A stretch of DNA of 64,000 bases from Streptomyces hiroshimensis. Its GTDB lineage: Bacteria; Actinomycetota; Actinomycetes; Streptomycetales; Streptomycetaceae. Shown one piece after another: positions 56,485 through 64,000 of this stretch. Both the position numbers and the translations under genes were made by a program. Each line of letters starts with the position of its first letter. The stretch's first letter is position 1. Where the stretch lies: assembly GCF_014650335.1 (NCBI RefSeq), contig NZ_BMUT01000001.1:425037-489036 (forward strand), read 5' to 3'. The notes under the pieces are model-generated. The model was not told the origin of the DNA and searched no databases. It saw only the letters and a program-made list of their open reading frames with translations.

Positions 56485-56879
56485 CGGCGTTCACTGCCGC
56501 TTACCCTCGGCCGGGCCGGGCCGGCTACTCAGAGCCGGTCGCGGCGTTCAAGGAGATTTTCTTGAAGTCGTCGCCTTCGCGGCGCTGACCTGCGGAGATT
56601 GCTTGGCGGACCCCTCTGACCTGCGGCGATGGGTGTTTCCGGCTCTTTCACCGGGCTGCCGGTTTGCGCGGCCGATTCTCCCCAGCCGCTCCCCAACAGG
56701 GCTCGGTTCTCCCCAGATTCTCCCCAGCGGGGCTGACAGATCACGTAGAAGGAGGGCTGGTCTTGGAGCCTTGGTCGTGGCTGGGGTGTCACTCACTGTA
56801 CTGGGGAGTCACAGGGGGAGAGGGTGCTAGTCCTCGCTCCGCTCGTCCGGGTCGGGCGCCCAACGGCCCTGGTGTTCCA
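56485..56879. other. 395-bp non-coding stretch at cluster edge
   Basis: No supported gene is seen. TTCTCCCCAG occurs three times (56676, 56707, 56718), and CTGACCTGCGG-starting segments recur at 56586 and 56619, the first matching 15 bases before the transposase gene at 61932. The codon pattern is lost. It appears to be scar DNA. Confidence 0.5.
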
Positions 56880-57092
56880 CATGAAGATTCGCCTGCTTCG
56901 GCAGCATGCATAACTGCGAGGTGGTGCTGTACCTGGCGGTGAACCCGAGCGAGATCCAACTCGTCCCGCGATTCACGCACGACGTTAGGCATTGGTTATC
57001 ACGGCATGAGGCCGCTGACGGTACGGCTGCGCTCGGAGGACGGTCTGGAGCGCTCCGAAAGCCTGTTCCCGCTCAACTGCTCGGTCGTGTAA
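56880..57092 (+). pseudogene. decayed C-terminal fragment of a DUF5655-like protein
   Basis: From 56906 one frame encodes NCEVVLYLAVNPSEIQLVPRFTHDVR. After a two-base loss near 56992 the next frame continues GYHGMRPLTVRLRSEDGLERSESLF and stops at 57092. Joined, these recall the end of DUF5655-type predicted transport proteins (VxLYL..FTxDVRxIGHxGTGDLEVxLRS..DLExAxPL). No N-terminal part is seen. It appears to be a relic left by rearrangement. Confidence 0.5.
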
Positions 57093-57139
57093 TGGGGAGA
57101 GTGGCTGCCTCAGTCGGTGGATCCGGAGGCTGGGCTGAA

Positions 57140-57188
57140 GGTCTGGATGAGCGGGATTGAACCCACGACCTCCTCGTCCCGCATGAAG
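57140..57188 (-). other. tRNA-Pro-like 3' half, candidate integration (att) site
   Basis: Read on the minus strand, from about 57184, the segment contains GCGGGACGAGGAGGTCGTG followed by GGGTTCAATCCCGC. This matches the anticodon-loop to T-arm half of actinomycete tRNA-Pro except for about two substitutions and one missing base in the T-loop. No 5' half (D-arm, acceptor) precedes it, so it is not a working tRNA. Integrases of the pSAM2 type use exactly this part of tRNA-Pro as core site. The segment may be a remnant att site; its position between the cluster and the accessory genes supports that, but no integrase gene is visible. Confidence 0.45.
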
Positions 57189-57469
57189 TTCGGGTCGAGC
57201 CGGGCCAGGTAGTTCGGTATTTTACCTGCTCAGGGCGTTGGCGTCGGGTGGTCTCGGATGGTTTGGAAGGGGTTTGGGAGTGGGTTGGCTCCCAGATGGC
57301 TCCCAAGAACTGGCGTAGTAGCTGGGGCAGGCTAGGTCGGCCCGTCCCGCCAGGTGGCCCAAAGCGCTGGAGCGGCCCTTTTCCGCGTCCAGCGGCAGGA
57401 TGGCGGGCTCAGTGAGGGCAGGTGCATGGGGAGCAAGAGCCGCGCCCGGATCAGGGCGCGGGCCAGAGC
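57189..57469. other. 281-bp intergenic stretch, no supported gene
   Basis: It includes a locally A/T-rich patch (57215-57240) and near-repeats GTTGGCTCCCAGATGGCTCCCA around 57283-57304 that resemble integrase arm sites. Short frames here have no recognisable product. Confidence 0.4.
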
Positions 57470-60400
57470 TCACCCCCACTGTTCGTCTGCCTCGTACAAC
57501 CTCCAGGCCGGCCATCGAATGGCTTCGACTTCTCCGTCGTCGCTGCCCAGCAAGTTCCGTCGATGCAGCATGAGCCGGAGGTGGCGGGCTGCGTCGGAGC
57601 CCTCTTCGATTCCCCTGTCGAGTAGTACAGCTCTAGGTGCGGTGGCGCCGATGCCTCCCACCAGAGTGTCCGCCGGATGCCCGTTAACTGTCTCGCCCAG
57701 CGTGACGGTGGCTTCCTTCGTGCGGGAGAGGGTCTGATACAGGCGTTTGAGCAGCACATCCTCGTCTCCGCCACCCGGAGGTACGCCGTTCCGCTCTGCA
57801 GCCTCCAGCAGCGCGGCGCCCACGCCTCCTCGCTGTCGCCAGAGTTCCTTGTCCCCCACCACGATGAGGTGACTGCGTGCCCGGGTGATGGCGACGTTCC
57901 ACAGGTTCAGCTGTCCACTGACCCACTCGACTGCGCCCGTATGCATGCCTTCTCCGGCGACGAGGGAGAACACCATGACATCGCGTTCGCCCCCCTGGAA
58001 GGTGTGCACCGTACCGATGCGCAGACGCTCCTCGTCGTACGGTCGTAGCCGCTTGCGCAGCGTTTCAGCCTGCGCTGTGAAGGGAGTGACAACGCCGACG
58101 GTGGCCTCAGGCGGCAACTGGTGCAACAGGTACGTGACGCTGGCGAGCACTTTGTGGGTCTCGTCATCGTTGACCCAGGAGCCACCGAACGGAGGGCGGG
58201 CAGCCCGCCCGGTCACGTCCGTCCAGATAACGGCGGGGCGGCGCGCCAGAGAGGGACGGCCACGGGTGTCGGTGAGAACGGTCAGCCCACCGTCGTAGAA
58301 GAATTCGTTGGAAATCCCGGCGATGTGCGGATGACAGCGGAAGTGCTCGTCGAGAAGCAGCGTGCCGCCTACGGACTGCTCGGCCGCGTGGAAGGCGGAG
58401 TGGCGCCGGTAGGCGAGGTGGTGCTTCTCCAGCCAGTCGGACCGCAGTCCGTTCCCGCGCCGGATGAGAGCCTCGCGGTGCGGGCTGGTCTGCGTGATGT
58501 GCGTGAGCTGCATGGGATCGCCGATGACCAGGGCCCGCCGCGCGCGGAATAGCAACGGCAGGACGTGGGGGATGGCGCACTGGCTGGCCTCGTCGATGAC
58601 GACGAGATCGAACAGGGCCGGGTCCGGAGGGAAACGCCGGGCGGAGAGGCTGGTGACTGCCCATCCAGCCACTACGGGTGCGTCCGTTGATGTTCCCGAG
58701 CGGCCGAGGACCCTTCCCAACTGCGGCCAGTCACTGCGTTTGCCGTCCCGAGCCGTCAACAGGTCCAGAATGCGGCGGCGTCCGGCCCAGGCGGCGGCTT
58801 GGACCGTGGTGGCGAGGAGCGTACGTGAAGCGTCCTGGACGGTGCTCTCCGCATCGCGCAGGGTACGCGTGAGCGCTGTGTCGTCAACGGTGGCCGCATG
58901 TTCGCGCCCGTCACGCCACTCCGCCTCGGCCGCGGCGAAGCCGGCGAGCGCGAGGCACCCCGTGGCGGGATCACCGGCGTACCCCTCCAGACCGGCCTTG
59001 CACAGGAAACGGGTTCGGCGCCACGATCCTAGGAAACGCGCGTGGGCGAGGCGACGTGCCTTGTCCTCCAGCTCCTTCGGTCGGGGCGGGCCATCGAGCA
59101 GGTCCTGGAGTTCGGTGACGGTGATCCCGAGTTTTTCCGCGTGACGGGCGCGGGCTTCGCCTGCTTGGCGAAGCCGCAGCTCGGTCTCCGCGATGTGGGC
59201 CAGAAGCTGCCGTACTTCTGCCCGACGGTCGGTGGCCAGTGCGGTTGCCATGGATGCCGTGGCCGCGGTGGTGGACGGCTCCGGGCCGGTGCGCAGCGCG
59301 TGCAGCGCGGCGGCCTCGTGCTCCGCGTTGCTCTTGCCATTCTTCCGCGCTGAGCCGGTACGCACGACGCTGCCGGGCACCAGCTTGTCGCAGCGGCGCC
59401 AGACCTCGTCCACGGCATCGTTGTTGGTGGACGCGACCAGTACCGTCTGACCTGCCGCGATCGCCGTGGCCACGAGATTGGCGACCAACTGGCTCTTGCC
59501 GGTGCCGGGCGGGCCCGTGGCCACTGTGAGGCGGCGGGACATGGCGGACCGGAGAACCGCCGTCTGGGCCTCGTTGCAGGGCAGCGGCGTTACGAGGCGT
59601 ACGGGTTCGGGGTCCGCGTGGGCGAGGGATCGGGCGCGCTGCGCGGTGTCGGGCGCGAGGCCCCCGAGGGCGGTCTTCCCGATCTGGTCCGTCTTTCTGG
59701 CGATGTCGGCGAAGTCGTTGAGAAGCCCCTTCGTGAAGCCTGTCTGGGGGCGTGCCGCGAACAGGACGGCGGTGTTGCGGGCCCCGTGGCCGGGCGTGCG
59801 GACATCGATGCGGTCGGCGAGCTGGTCGGGACGGAGCTCCTGCACGCACGGCAGCTCGAACTCCTGCGTGAGGAGGTTGCGCACTTCCACCGCCATACGG
59901 TCGTGCTGTCCTCGATGCCACGACGGCTGAAACGTATCGACGAGCTGGTTGGCTTCCTCCTCGCCCAGCCAGTCGTGCGCCAGCTGAGGATGCGGCTGGA
60001 CGGGGCCGTACGGCTTCAGCCGCACCTCGCCCTCGTCCTGGACGATCTCGACCCGGCGTACCAGCAGGGGCGCGAACTTCGGCTGCCGCCAGGGGCGCCC
60101 GGCGCGAGGCCCGGTGAGGACCACTGCCGGGTAGCCCGCCCAGAGCTCGGCGTCCTCCTCGGCCGCTGAGTCCACGAGCGGGGCCGCTTCCTTGGGGAGC
60201 GCGACGCAGCCGTCGTCATCGACGTCGCCGGAGATGAACCTCTCCGCGCCCCCCAGGCACACGTATGACGTGTCCTGATGGCTCACCTCCATCAGAGGTG
60301 TCTCGGCGCTCTCGGCCAGGACGCACTCGCGGTAGTAGTCGAGCAGGTTGGCCCACGCGGGCTGCGCGTGAGCGAATTTCGCGGCATGCGGTTGTGCCGC

Positions 60401-61237
60401 TTCTCCGGCGGCAGCCCGGGGCCGAGAGCTCAGAGGATCGAGGATGGGGGCCCGGCCGAAGGGGCTGTCCGCGATGACGATGCGGTCGTCGACGCCGAGC
60501 GCGGAGTGCACCGGCACCTGACGTCCACCGTCCTGGGCACGCATGCGCCGGTTGACGTAGTGGAACAGGTCGCTGACCGATACCGCTTGGCCGCCGTCCT
60601 TGCTGACCTTCCCCGTGCGCAGCGCCTCGATGACCTCGCCGGTGAACGCCGACGGCTTCACGTCATCGCCGCCGCCCGCGTCCGCATACGAGTCCTCCCC
60701 GGCCCGCGAGGACGACAGGACGTACACGCCCCTGCTGGTCAGCGGGGGCTGCTCGCCGGACTTGGACACAGAGTTCTCGGGCCCTCGGTCCGATGTGCGC
60801 AGGCCCACGGCGTACCCGCCGCTGCGGCAGCAGTCGATCATCACGATCTTCTGGGGGGCGACGCACTCTTCCAGCGCGTCGTTGAGGAACCCTGCGCTGA
60901 CACCGGTCGAGGCCACCCGGTCGTAGTCGGTGTCCTTGGCGACGAAGTGGAACTCGCCGCCGTCGCGTACGGTGCGCACACCGTGCCCGGAGACGTACAC
61001 GAGCGCAAGTTCGTCCTCGTCGCGCTCCTGAAGGAACTCGCCGATGGCCGCCCGCATGTCGTCGGCGGTGAGATCGGATTCGGTCTGGACGGAGACGAAG
61101 TTGCCGATGTTGCGATGCTTCAGGACCTGGGTGAGTCCCCATACATCCGCCCGTACGGAAGCCAGCGGCGAGAAGCGGCCGTCGTCGTAGTGCTCGTTGC
61201 CGATCAGGAGAGCCCGGCGCTTGTGGAAGCGGGTCAC
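57470..61237 (-). CDS. caspase-like (peptidase C14) fused to SF1 (Upf1/Dna2-like) helicase
   Basis: 1255 residues. N-terminal caspase fold (about 1-255): ALLIGNEHYDD start, catalytic His in LALVYVSGHGVRT and Cys in KIVMIDCCRSGG. A middle region has DYYRECVLAES..VCLGGAERFISG. Then an SF1 helicase from about residue 560: Walker A VATGPPGTGKSQLVANL, Walker B DLVVIDEASQCAIP, motif III GDPMQLTHI, motif IV DEHFRCHP, motif V IGTVHTFQGGERD and motif VI NVAITRARSHLIVVG. A long helical insertion separates motifs I and II. All catalytic residues are kept. GTG 61237 overlaps the upstream EACC1-like gene (GTGA). Family context: bacterial conflict systems where a helicase or NTPase senses invasion and a caspase acts as effector. 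Defence function is inference. Confidence 0.9.
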   Translation of the reverse strand: MTRFHKRRALLIGNEHYDDGRFSPLASVRADVWGLTQVLKHRNIGNFVSVQTESDLTADDMRAAIGEFLQERDEDELALVYVSGHGVRTVRDGGEFHFVAKDTDYDRVASTGVSAGFLNDALEECVAPQKIVMIDCCRSGGYAVGLRTSDRGPENSVSKSGEQPPLTSRGVYVLSSSRAGEDSYADAGGGDDVKPSAFTGEVIEALRTGKVSKDGGQAVSVSDLFHYVNRRMRAQDGGRQVPVHSALGVDDRIVIADSPFGRAPILDPLSSRPRAAAGEAAQPHAAKFAHAQPAWANLLDYYRECVLAESAETPLMEVSHQDTSYVCLGGAERFISGDVDDDGCVALPKEAAPLVDSAAEEDAELWAGYPAVVLTGPRAGRPWRQPKFAPLLVRRVEIVQDEGEVRLKPYGPVQPHPQLAHDWLGEEEANQLVDTFQPSWHRGQHDRMAVEVRNLLTQEFELPCVQELRPDQLADRIDVRTPGHGARNTAVLFAARPQTGFTKGLLNDFADIARKTDQIGKTALGGLAPDTAQRARSLAHADPEPVRLVTPLPCNEAQTAVLRSAMSRRLTVATGPPGTGKSQLVANLVATAIAAGQTVLVASTNNDAVDEVWRRCDKLVPGSVVRTGSARKNGKSNAEHEAAALHALRTGPEPSTTAATASMATALATDRRAEVRQLLAHIAETELRLRQAGEARARHAEKLGITVTELQDLLDGPPRPKELEDKARRLAHARFLGSWRRTRFLCKAGLEGYAGDPATGCLALAGFAAAEAEWRDGREHAATVDDTALTRTLRDAESTVQDASRTLLATTVQAAAWAGRRRILDLLTARDGKRSDWPQLGRVLGRSGTSTDAPVVAGWAVTSLSARRFPPDPALFDLVVIDEASQCAIPHVLPLLFRARRALVIGDPMQLTHITQTSPHREALIRRGNGLRSDWLEKHHLAYRRHSAFHAAEQSVGGTLLLDEHFRCHPHIAGISNEFFYDGGLTVLTDTRGRPSLARRPAVIWTDVTGRAARPPFGGSWVNDDETHKVLASVTYLLHQLPPEATVGVVTPFTAQAETLRKRLRPYDEERLRIGTVHTFQGGERDVMVFSLVAGEGMHTGAVEWVSGQLNLWNVAITRARSHLIVVGDKELWRQRGGVGAALLEAAERNGVPPGGGDEDVLLKRLYQTLSRTKEATVTLGETVNGHPADTLVGGIGATAPRAVLLDRGIEEGSDAARHLRLMLHRRNLLGSDDGEVEAIRWPAWRLYEADEQWG

Positions 61238-61650
61238 GCCGCGCCGTCATTCGGTTCGGGACCGTCGCCGCCGGCGACCCGGTCCTGGAATTCGCGGACC
61301 ATGCGCTCCTGTGCGGCGTCCGGCCGTCCGGTGATCTCGATGGAGTCATCCCTGACGGTGACCACGACCTTGCGGTGCCGCTCCTTGGCACACCACTCCT
61401 TGATCAGGGTGATCAGGACCTGGGACGCCGGACGGGCGACGGCGGCGGTGGCGGAGGCCCAGAGAGCCACCTCGCCGACGCCGGTGCCCTTACGACCCGG
61501 TTCGCTGGGCCCGTCGGCGTCATGGAAGCCGACGACGAGGCCGTCCGTCCTTCGCAGAGTGTCGTGGAGATCCCGGGTGAGGCGCTCCTGCCGGAGTGTG
61601 TCGCCGCCTGTGGGCACGGTGAGTGTCCACTGTGGTCCCCCGTTGCGCAT
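61234..61650 (-). CDS. EACC1-like effector-associated small protein
   Basis: 138 residues. N-terminal WTLTVPTGGDTLRQERLTRDLHDTLRRTDGLVVGF, then a helix GEVALWASATAAVARPASQVLITLIKEWCAKERHRK and the strand VVVTVRDDSIEITGRPDA. This ferredoxin-like strand/helix plan with a hydrophobic central helix and a short basic-to-beta ending matches the effector-associated constant component EACC1 of actinomycete conflict systems. ATG 61650 has GAGGAG upstream. Its stop overlaps the caspase-helicase start, so both are made together. The family is thought to be an adaptor or a trigger module; no catalytic residues are evident. Confidence 0.72.
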   Translation of the reverse strand: MRNGGPQWTLTVPTGGDTLRQERLTRDLHDTLRRTDGLVVGFHDADGPSEPGRKGTGVGEVALWASATAAVARPASQVLITLIKEWCAKERHRKVVVTVRDDSIEITGRPDAAQERMVREFQDRVAGGDGPEPNDGAA

Positions 61651-61951
61651 GTGCTGCTCCTCGCGTCGGTGTTCGGCTTGTCCTGTCCGACCAGCGACTT
61701 TGGCACGAGGCCGTTCCCTGGTGACAGCCCGGGGCGACAGGAGGGGCAGCATCTGGCCACCTCCGCGATGTGCAGCAGCGTCTCAGCCGTCGACTGTCGT
61801 CTTCCCGGGCGATCGCAGGTATCAAGGAGTCTTTTCCACGCGTACGGCTGGCGGGTGAGGCGGCCATCGTGTGTTGACGGGGGGGTGACGAACGGGGCAC
61901 CCCGCTGGTTTGGCAGATCACCACAACTAGCCTGACCTGCGGAGATGCCCC
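61651..61951. other. 301-bp gap between EACC1-like gene and transposase
   Basis: It should hold the promoter of the minus-strand conflict operon and the left end of the transposable element. A G7 run lies near 61879-61885 before GTGACGAACGGGGC. I could not define terminal inverted repeats or a target duplication. Confidence 0.4.
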
Positions 61952-62700
61952 GTGTTCTCCTATCTTGCCGCATGCGACCTCGACGAAGAGGTCCTCGAAC
62001 TGGTGACAATGGCGATCGTCGCGTGCGACGGCAACTGTGCCTGCAAGCTGCGTCCGTACGACCGGGCCCGGTGTGCCCTGGTCTATCTGCGTAAGCACGA
62101 CACCTTCGAACAGCTCGCCGCAGGGTTCGGTATCGGTGTGGCCACGGCCTGGCGCTACACGAACGACACGAGCGAGTGCCTCGCTGCTTTCGCCCCGTCG
62201 TTGACCCAACGCTGACCAGCCATCACGCCGACGGATACGTGCTGCTGGACGGGACCGTCGCGGAGACCGACCGGGTCCAGGCGCCAGGTGATTTCTCCGG
62301 CAAGGTCCGCCGCGAGGGTGTGAACCTGCAGGTCATCGCCACGGAAGAGGGCAGGCTGCTGTGGCTCTCGCCCGCCCTGCCCGGCGGCGTCCACGATATG
62401 AAGGCCGCCCGCGAGCACGGCATCGTCGAGGTCTGCACCGCACTGGACCTCGACGCCTTTGCTGACAAGGGATACCAGGGAGCCGGCGGCACCGTGATCA
62501 CGCCCATCAAGCGCCGCCCTGACACCGAACTCCCGGACAAACACAAGAGGTCGAACAGAGCCCACGCTGCACTGCGCGCTCCTGTCGAGCGGACGATCTC
62601 CCGGATCAAGCAGTGGAGGATCTTCCGCCACGCCCGCATCAGCCCGAACCGGCTCACGTCAGTCGCCGCAGCCATCCTCACCCTCGTGATCTACACGTGA
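61952..62700 (+). mobile_element. IS5-type insertion sequence transposase (DDE_Tnp_4), frameshifted
   Basis: The first frame (61952-62215, GTG start behind GGAG) gives the N-terminal helical part, ending YTNDTSECLAAFAPSLTQR-stop. The remainder continues in another frame to 62700: GYVLLDGTVAETDRV (first Asp), LWLSPALPGGVHDMKAAREHGI, LDAFADKGYQGAGG (second Asp) and APVERTISRIKQWRI (Glu). The DDE triad is therefore present, but a one-base indel near 62203-62210 splits it. There is no slippery heptamer at the join, so decay is more likely than programmed frameshifting. Terminal repeats were not resolved. It closely resembles Streptomyces IS5-group elements. Confidence 0.85.
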
Positions 62701-62787
62701 AAAAGGCTCGTGGTGTCGGAGGCGAGGTCGAACTGTCACTACGTGGCTCGGTTCACCGGTTCGGTGCGTGAGCGAGGGCGTGAGGAG

Positions 62788-63854
62788 TCAGCCGCCGAAG
62801 GTCGCCTGGAATGCGCTCTGGCCAGCCTGCAGGAGCATCGCCAGGCCAGGAGTCACGGCGCCGATGGCGTTCAGCGTCGTCTGTAGCTGCTCGTACGCGG
62901 CGTGGATCCGGCCCGGCTCGGGTGCGTCGGCGGTGGCGGCATCCTCCAGCACCTCGGCGTCCGTGATGACCTGGTTCTGCTGGTCGTCGGCCGCCCCCCC
63001 AGGGTCGGCGCGAACTGCCTGACCGCCTGGGCGAACTCTGCTAGCTTGGAGGCGTCTAGGCCGATGTCATTGTTCTGGACGACGTGCTGCTGAGAGCCGG
63101 CGACGAAGCCCTGTGAGTGGGTGATGTTGTAGGTGTCGCCGCCGTTGGGCTGACGGCTCAAGTAGTCGCTCACGCTTCCTCCGGCGAGTACGCAACGAGT
63201 GCCAGCCGCGGTGATGCAGACCATGGCACCGTTGTCGGTGGCGTGGACATGCACGAGGCCGTCGTCGACCAGGTAGTCCAGGGCGCTGAGGACCTCCTCC
63301 TCAGCCAGGCGATCCCCGGCAAAATTGCACTGAGGATCCTCCGCGTACGACAGGACCGGGATGATGGAGTCCCGTCCACCGGTTCGCAGTGCCCACTGCA
63401 ACAGCACGTCGCAGGTGTGCCGAAAGCGGGCCACCGTATCGGCGCGCAGGTCAAGCAGCCGCTTGGCCTCCAGCACGCCGTCGTCCGTGGGGTACACCTC
63501 CGAGCCGGTGCCACCCCAAGTCTCGACGACGCGTACGAGCCCGAGCATTTTCAGCCGAAGCGCCATCTCGGCTGCCTCGCCCGTCGAAAGTCCCTCGACC
63601 TCGAGAAATTCCGCAACGTCAACAACGCGACTAGGACTATGGGGGGAGGCGCCGTAAAGCCAGATCAGGAGCCGGGACAGGTACGGATCGAACTCGATTC
63701 CGCTCACGCTCGAAAGCGCCACTGCCCCCAAGCGCGGTGCCTCGACCTCGACTGAAATGCGTACGGGATGCTTGCGGTTCGCCCGTTCGAACTCCTTGGC
63801 GATCTCTCGCTGCAGCTTGTCGATGGCGCTCTTATTAATCTCGAATCCGGCCAA
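62788..63854 (-). CDS. unknown winged-helix-like protein, reading frame broken at a C7 tract
   Basis: From TTG 63854 (AGGAGG six bases upstream) about 285 residues read cleanly. An N-terminal helix (INKSAIDKLQREIAKEFERANR) is followed by a predicted winged-helix (SRLLIWLYGASPHSPSRVVDVAEFLEVEGLS..LRLKMLGLVRVVET) and a second similar unit (EEEVLSALDYLVDDGLVHVHAT). Then comes a Gly/Asn/Gln-rich segment, YNITHSQGFVAGSQQHVVQNN, of the kind found before effector-associated parts. At 62994-63000 (C7) the given frame turns basic and stops at 62871. Adding one base restores about 70 sensible residues ending QAGQSAFQATFGG at 62788. Function is not recognised. It may be a partner of the nearby conflict genes or belong to the IS-flanked island. 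Confidence 0.6.
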
Positions 63855-64000
63855 CCCGTACCTCCTGGGAACACTGACCCTGCAAGGCTAGACCGCGCCA
63901 CTGACAACACGGTCCCGTGCTGGCGTGACCAGCTGATCCTTGGCTCAGGACCCCATGGCCACTGCGGCCTGAAGCAACGCGAGGCCCGCACTTTGGAAGC
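63855..64000. other. upstream region of the unknown gene, to window end
   Basis: 146 bases with only the ribosome site and presumably the promoter of the minus-strand gene ending at 63854. No other feature was seen. Confidence 0.4.

Noticed and set aside
56586..56640. Solo IS end based on the shared CTGACCTGCGGAGAT string
   Set aside because: Only 15 bases match the transposase leader and no terminal repeat or target duplication could be defined, so it is kept only as a remark.
57140..57188. Functional tRNA gene
   Set aside because: Only the 3' half is tRNA-like, the T-loop is one base short, and no acceptor or D-arm precedes it.
57073..57515. Remnant integrase gene beside the tRNA-like segment
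   Set aside because: Minus-strand frames give short Pro/Ser/Arg-rich peptides without the tyrosine-recombinase R-H-R-Y residues.
1..64000. CRISPR array, rRNA or replication origin
   Set aside because: No regularly spaced repeats with unique spacers, no rRNA-like sequence and no DnaA-box cluster were seen.

Overview
The window is high-GC actinomycete DNA, most likely Streptomyces or a close relative. Codon third positions are strongly G/C, starts are often GTG or TTG behind purine-rich Shine-Dalgarno sites, and many gene pairs overlap by four bases (GTGA, ATGA, TTGA). Both strands carry long spurious open frames because of the GC content.

Left flank (1-5161): the 3' part of a flavin amine oxidase, a GMC oxidoreductase, an MFS exporter preceded by a strong palindrome, and a cytochrome P450. 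Next (5559-11831) is a compact bacteriocin-type export locus: a cysteine-free double-glycine precursor peptide, a hairpin, a membrane-fusion protein, a C39 peptidase ABC exporter and a second NHLM-type ABC protein. No peptide-modifying enzyme is visible.

Core (11938-56484): a non-ribosomal lipopeptide-type cluster. ACP and acyl-CoA dehydrogenase, a fatty acyl-AMP ligase and a ferritin-like diiron enzyme suggest a modified acyl starter. Three NRPS proteins follow: C-A-T-C-A-T, C-A-T-C-A-T and C-A-T-E-C-T. A four-base overlap couples the first two. The last module has no adenylation domain and no type I thioesterase is present. Tailoring and supply genes include a VioC/AsnO-like and a SyrP/TauD-like hydroxylase, an SDR, a P450, a type II thioesterase, an MbtH protein and an aspartate decarboxylase that would make beta-alanine. 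A downstream run encodes an MFS exporter, a KAS III-like protein, an ACP, an AMP-ligase, a KAS II, a SET-domain protein, a ThDP enzyme and a Glu/Leu-type dehydrogenase. Regulators are an XRE/P-loop ATPase, a TrmB/LuxR-type protein and PadR. A motif, CCAGGCA-N7/8-GGYAAY, recurs before four transcription units and argues that they form one regulon.

Right flank (56485-64000): accessory, rearranged DNA. It holds a decayed DUF5655-like fragment, a tRNA-Pro-like 3' half that may mark an integration site, a caspase/SF1-helicase fusion translationally coupled to an EACC1-like small gene (a putative biological-conflict system), a frameshifted IS5-type transposase, and an unknown winged-helix-like gene broken at a C7 tract.
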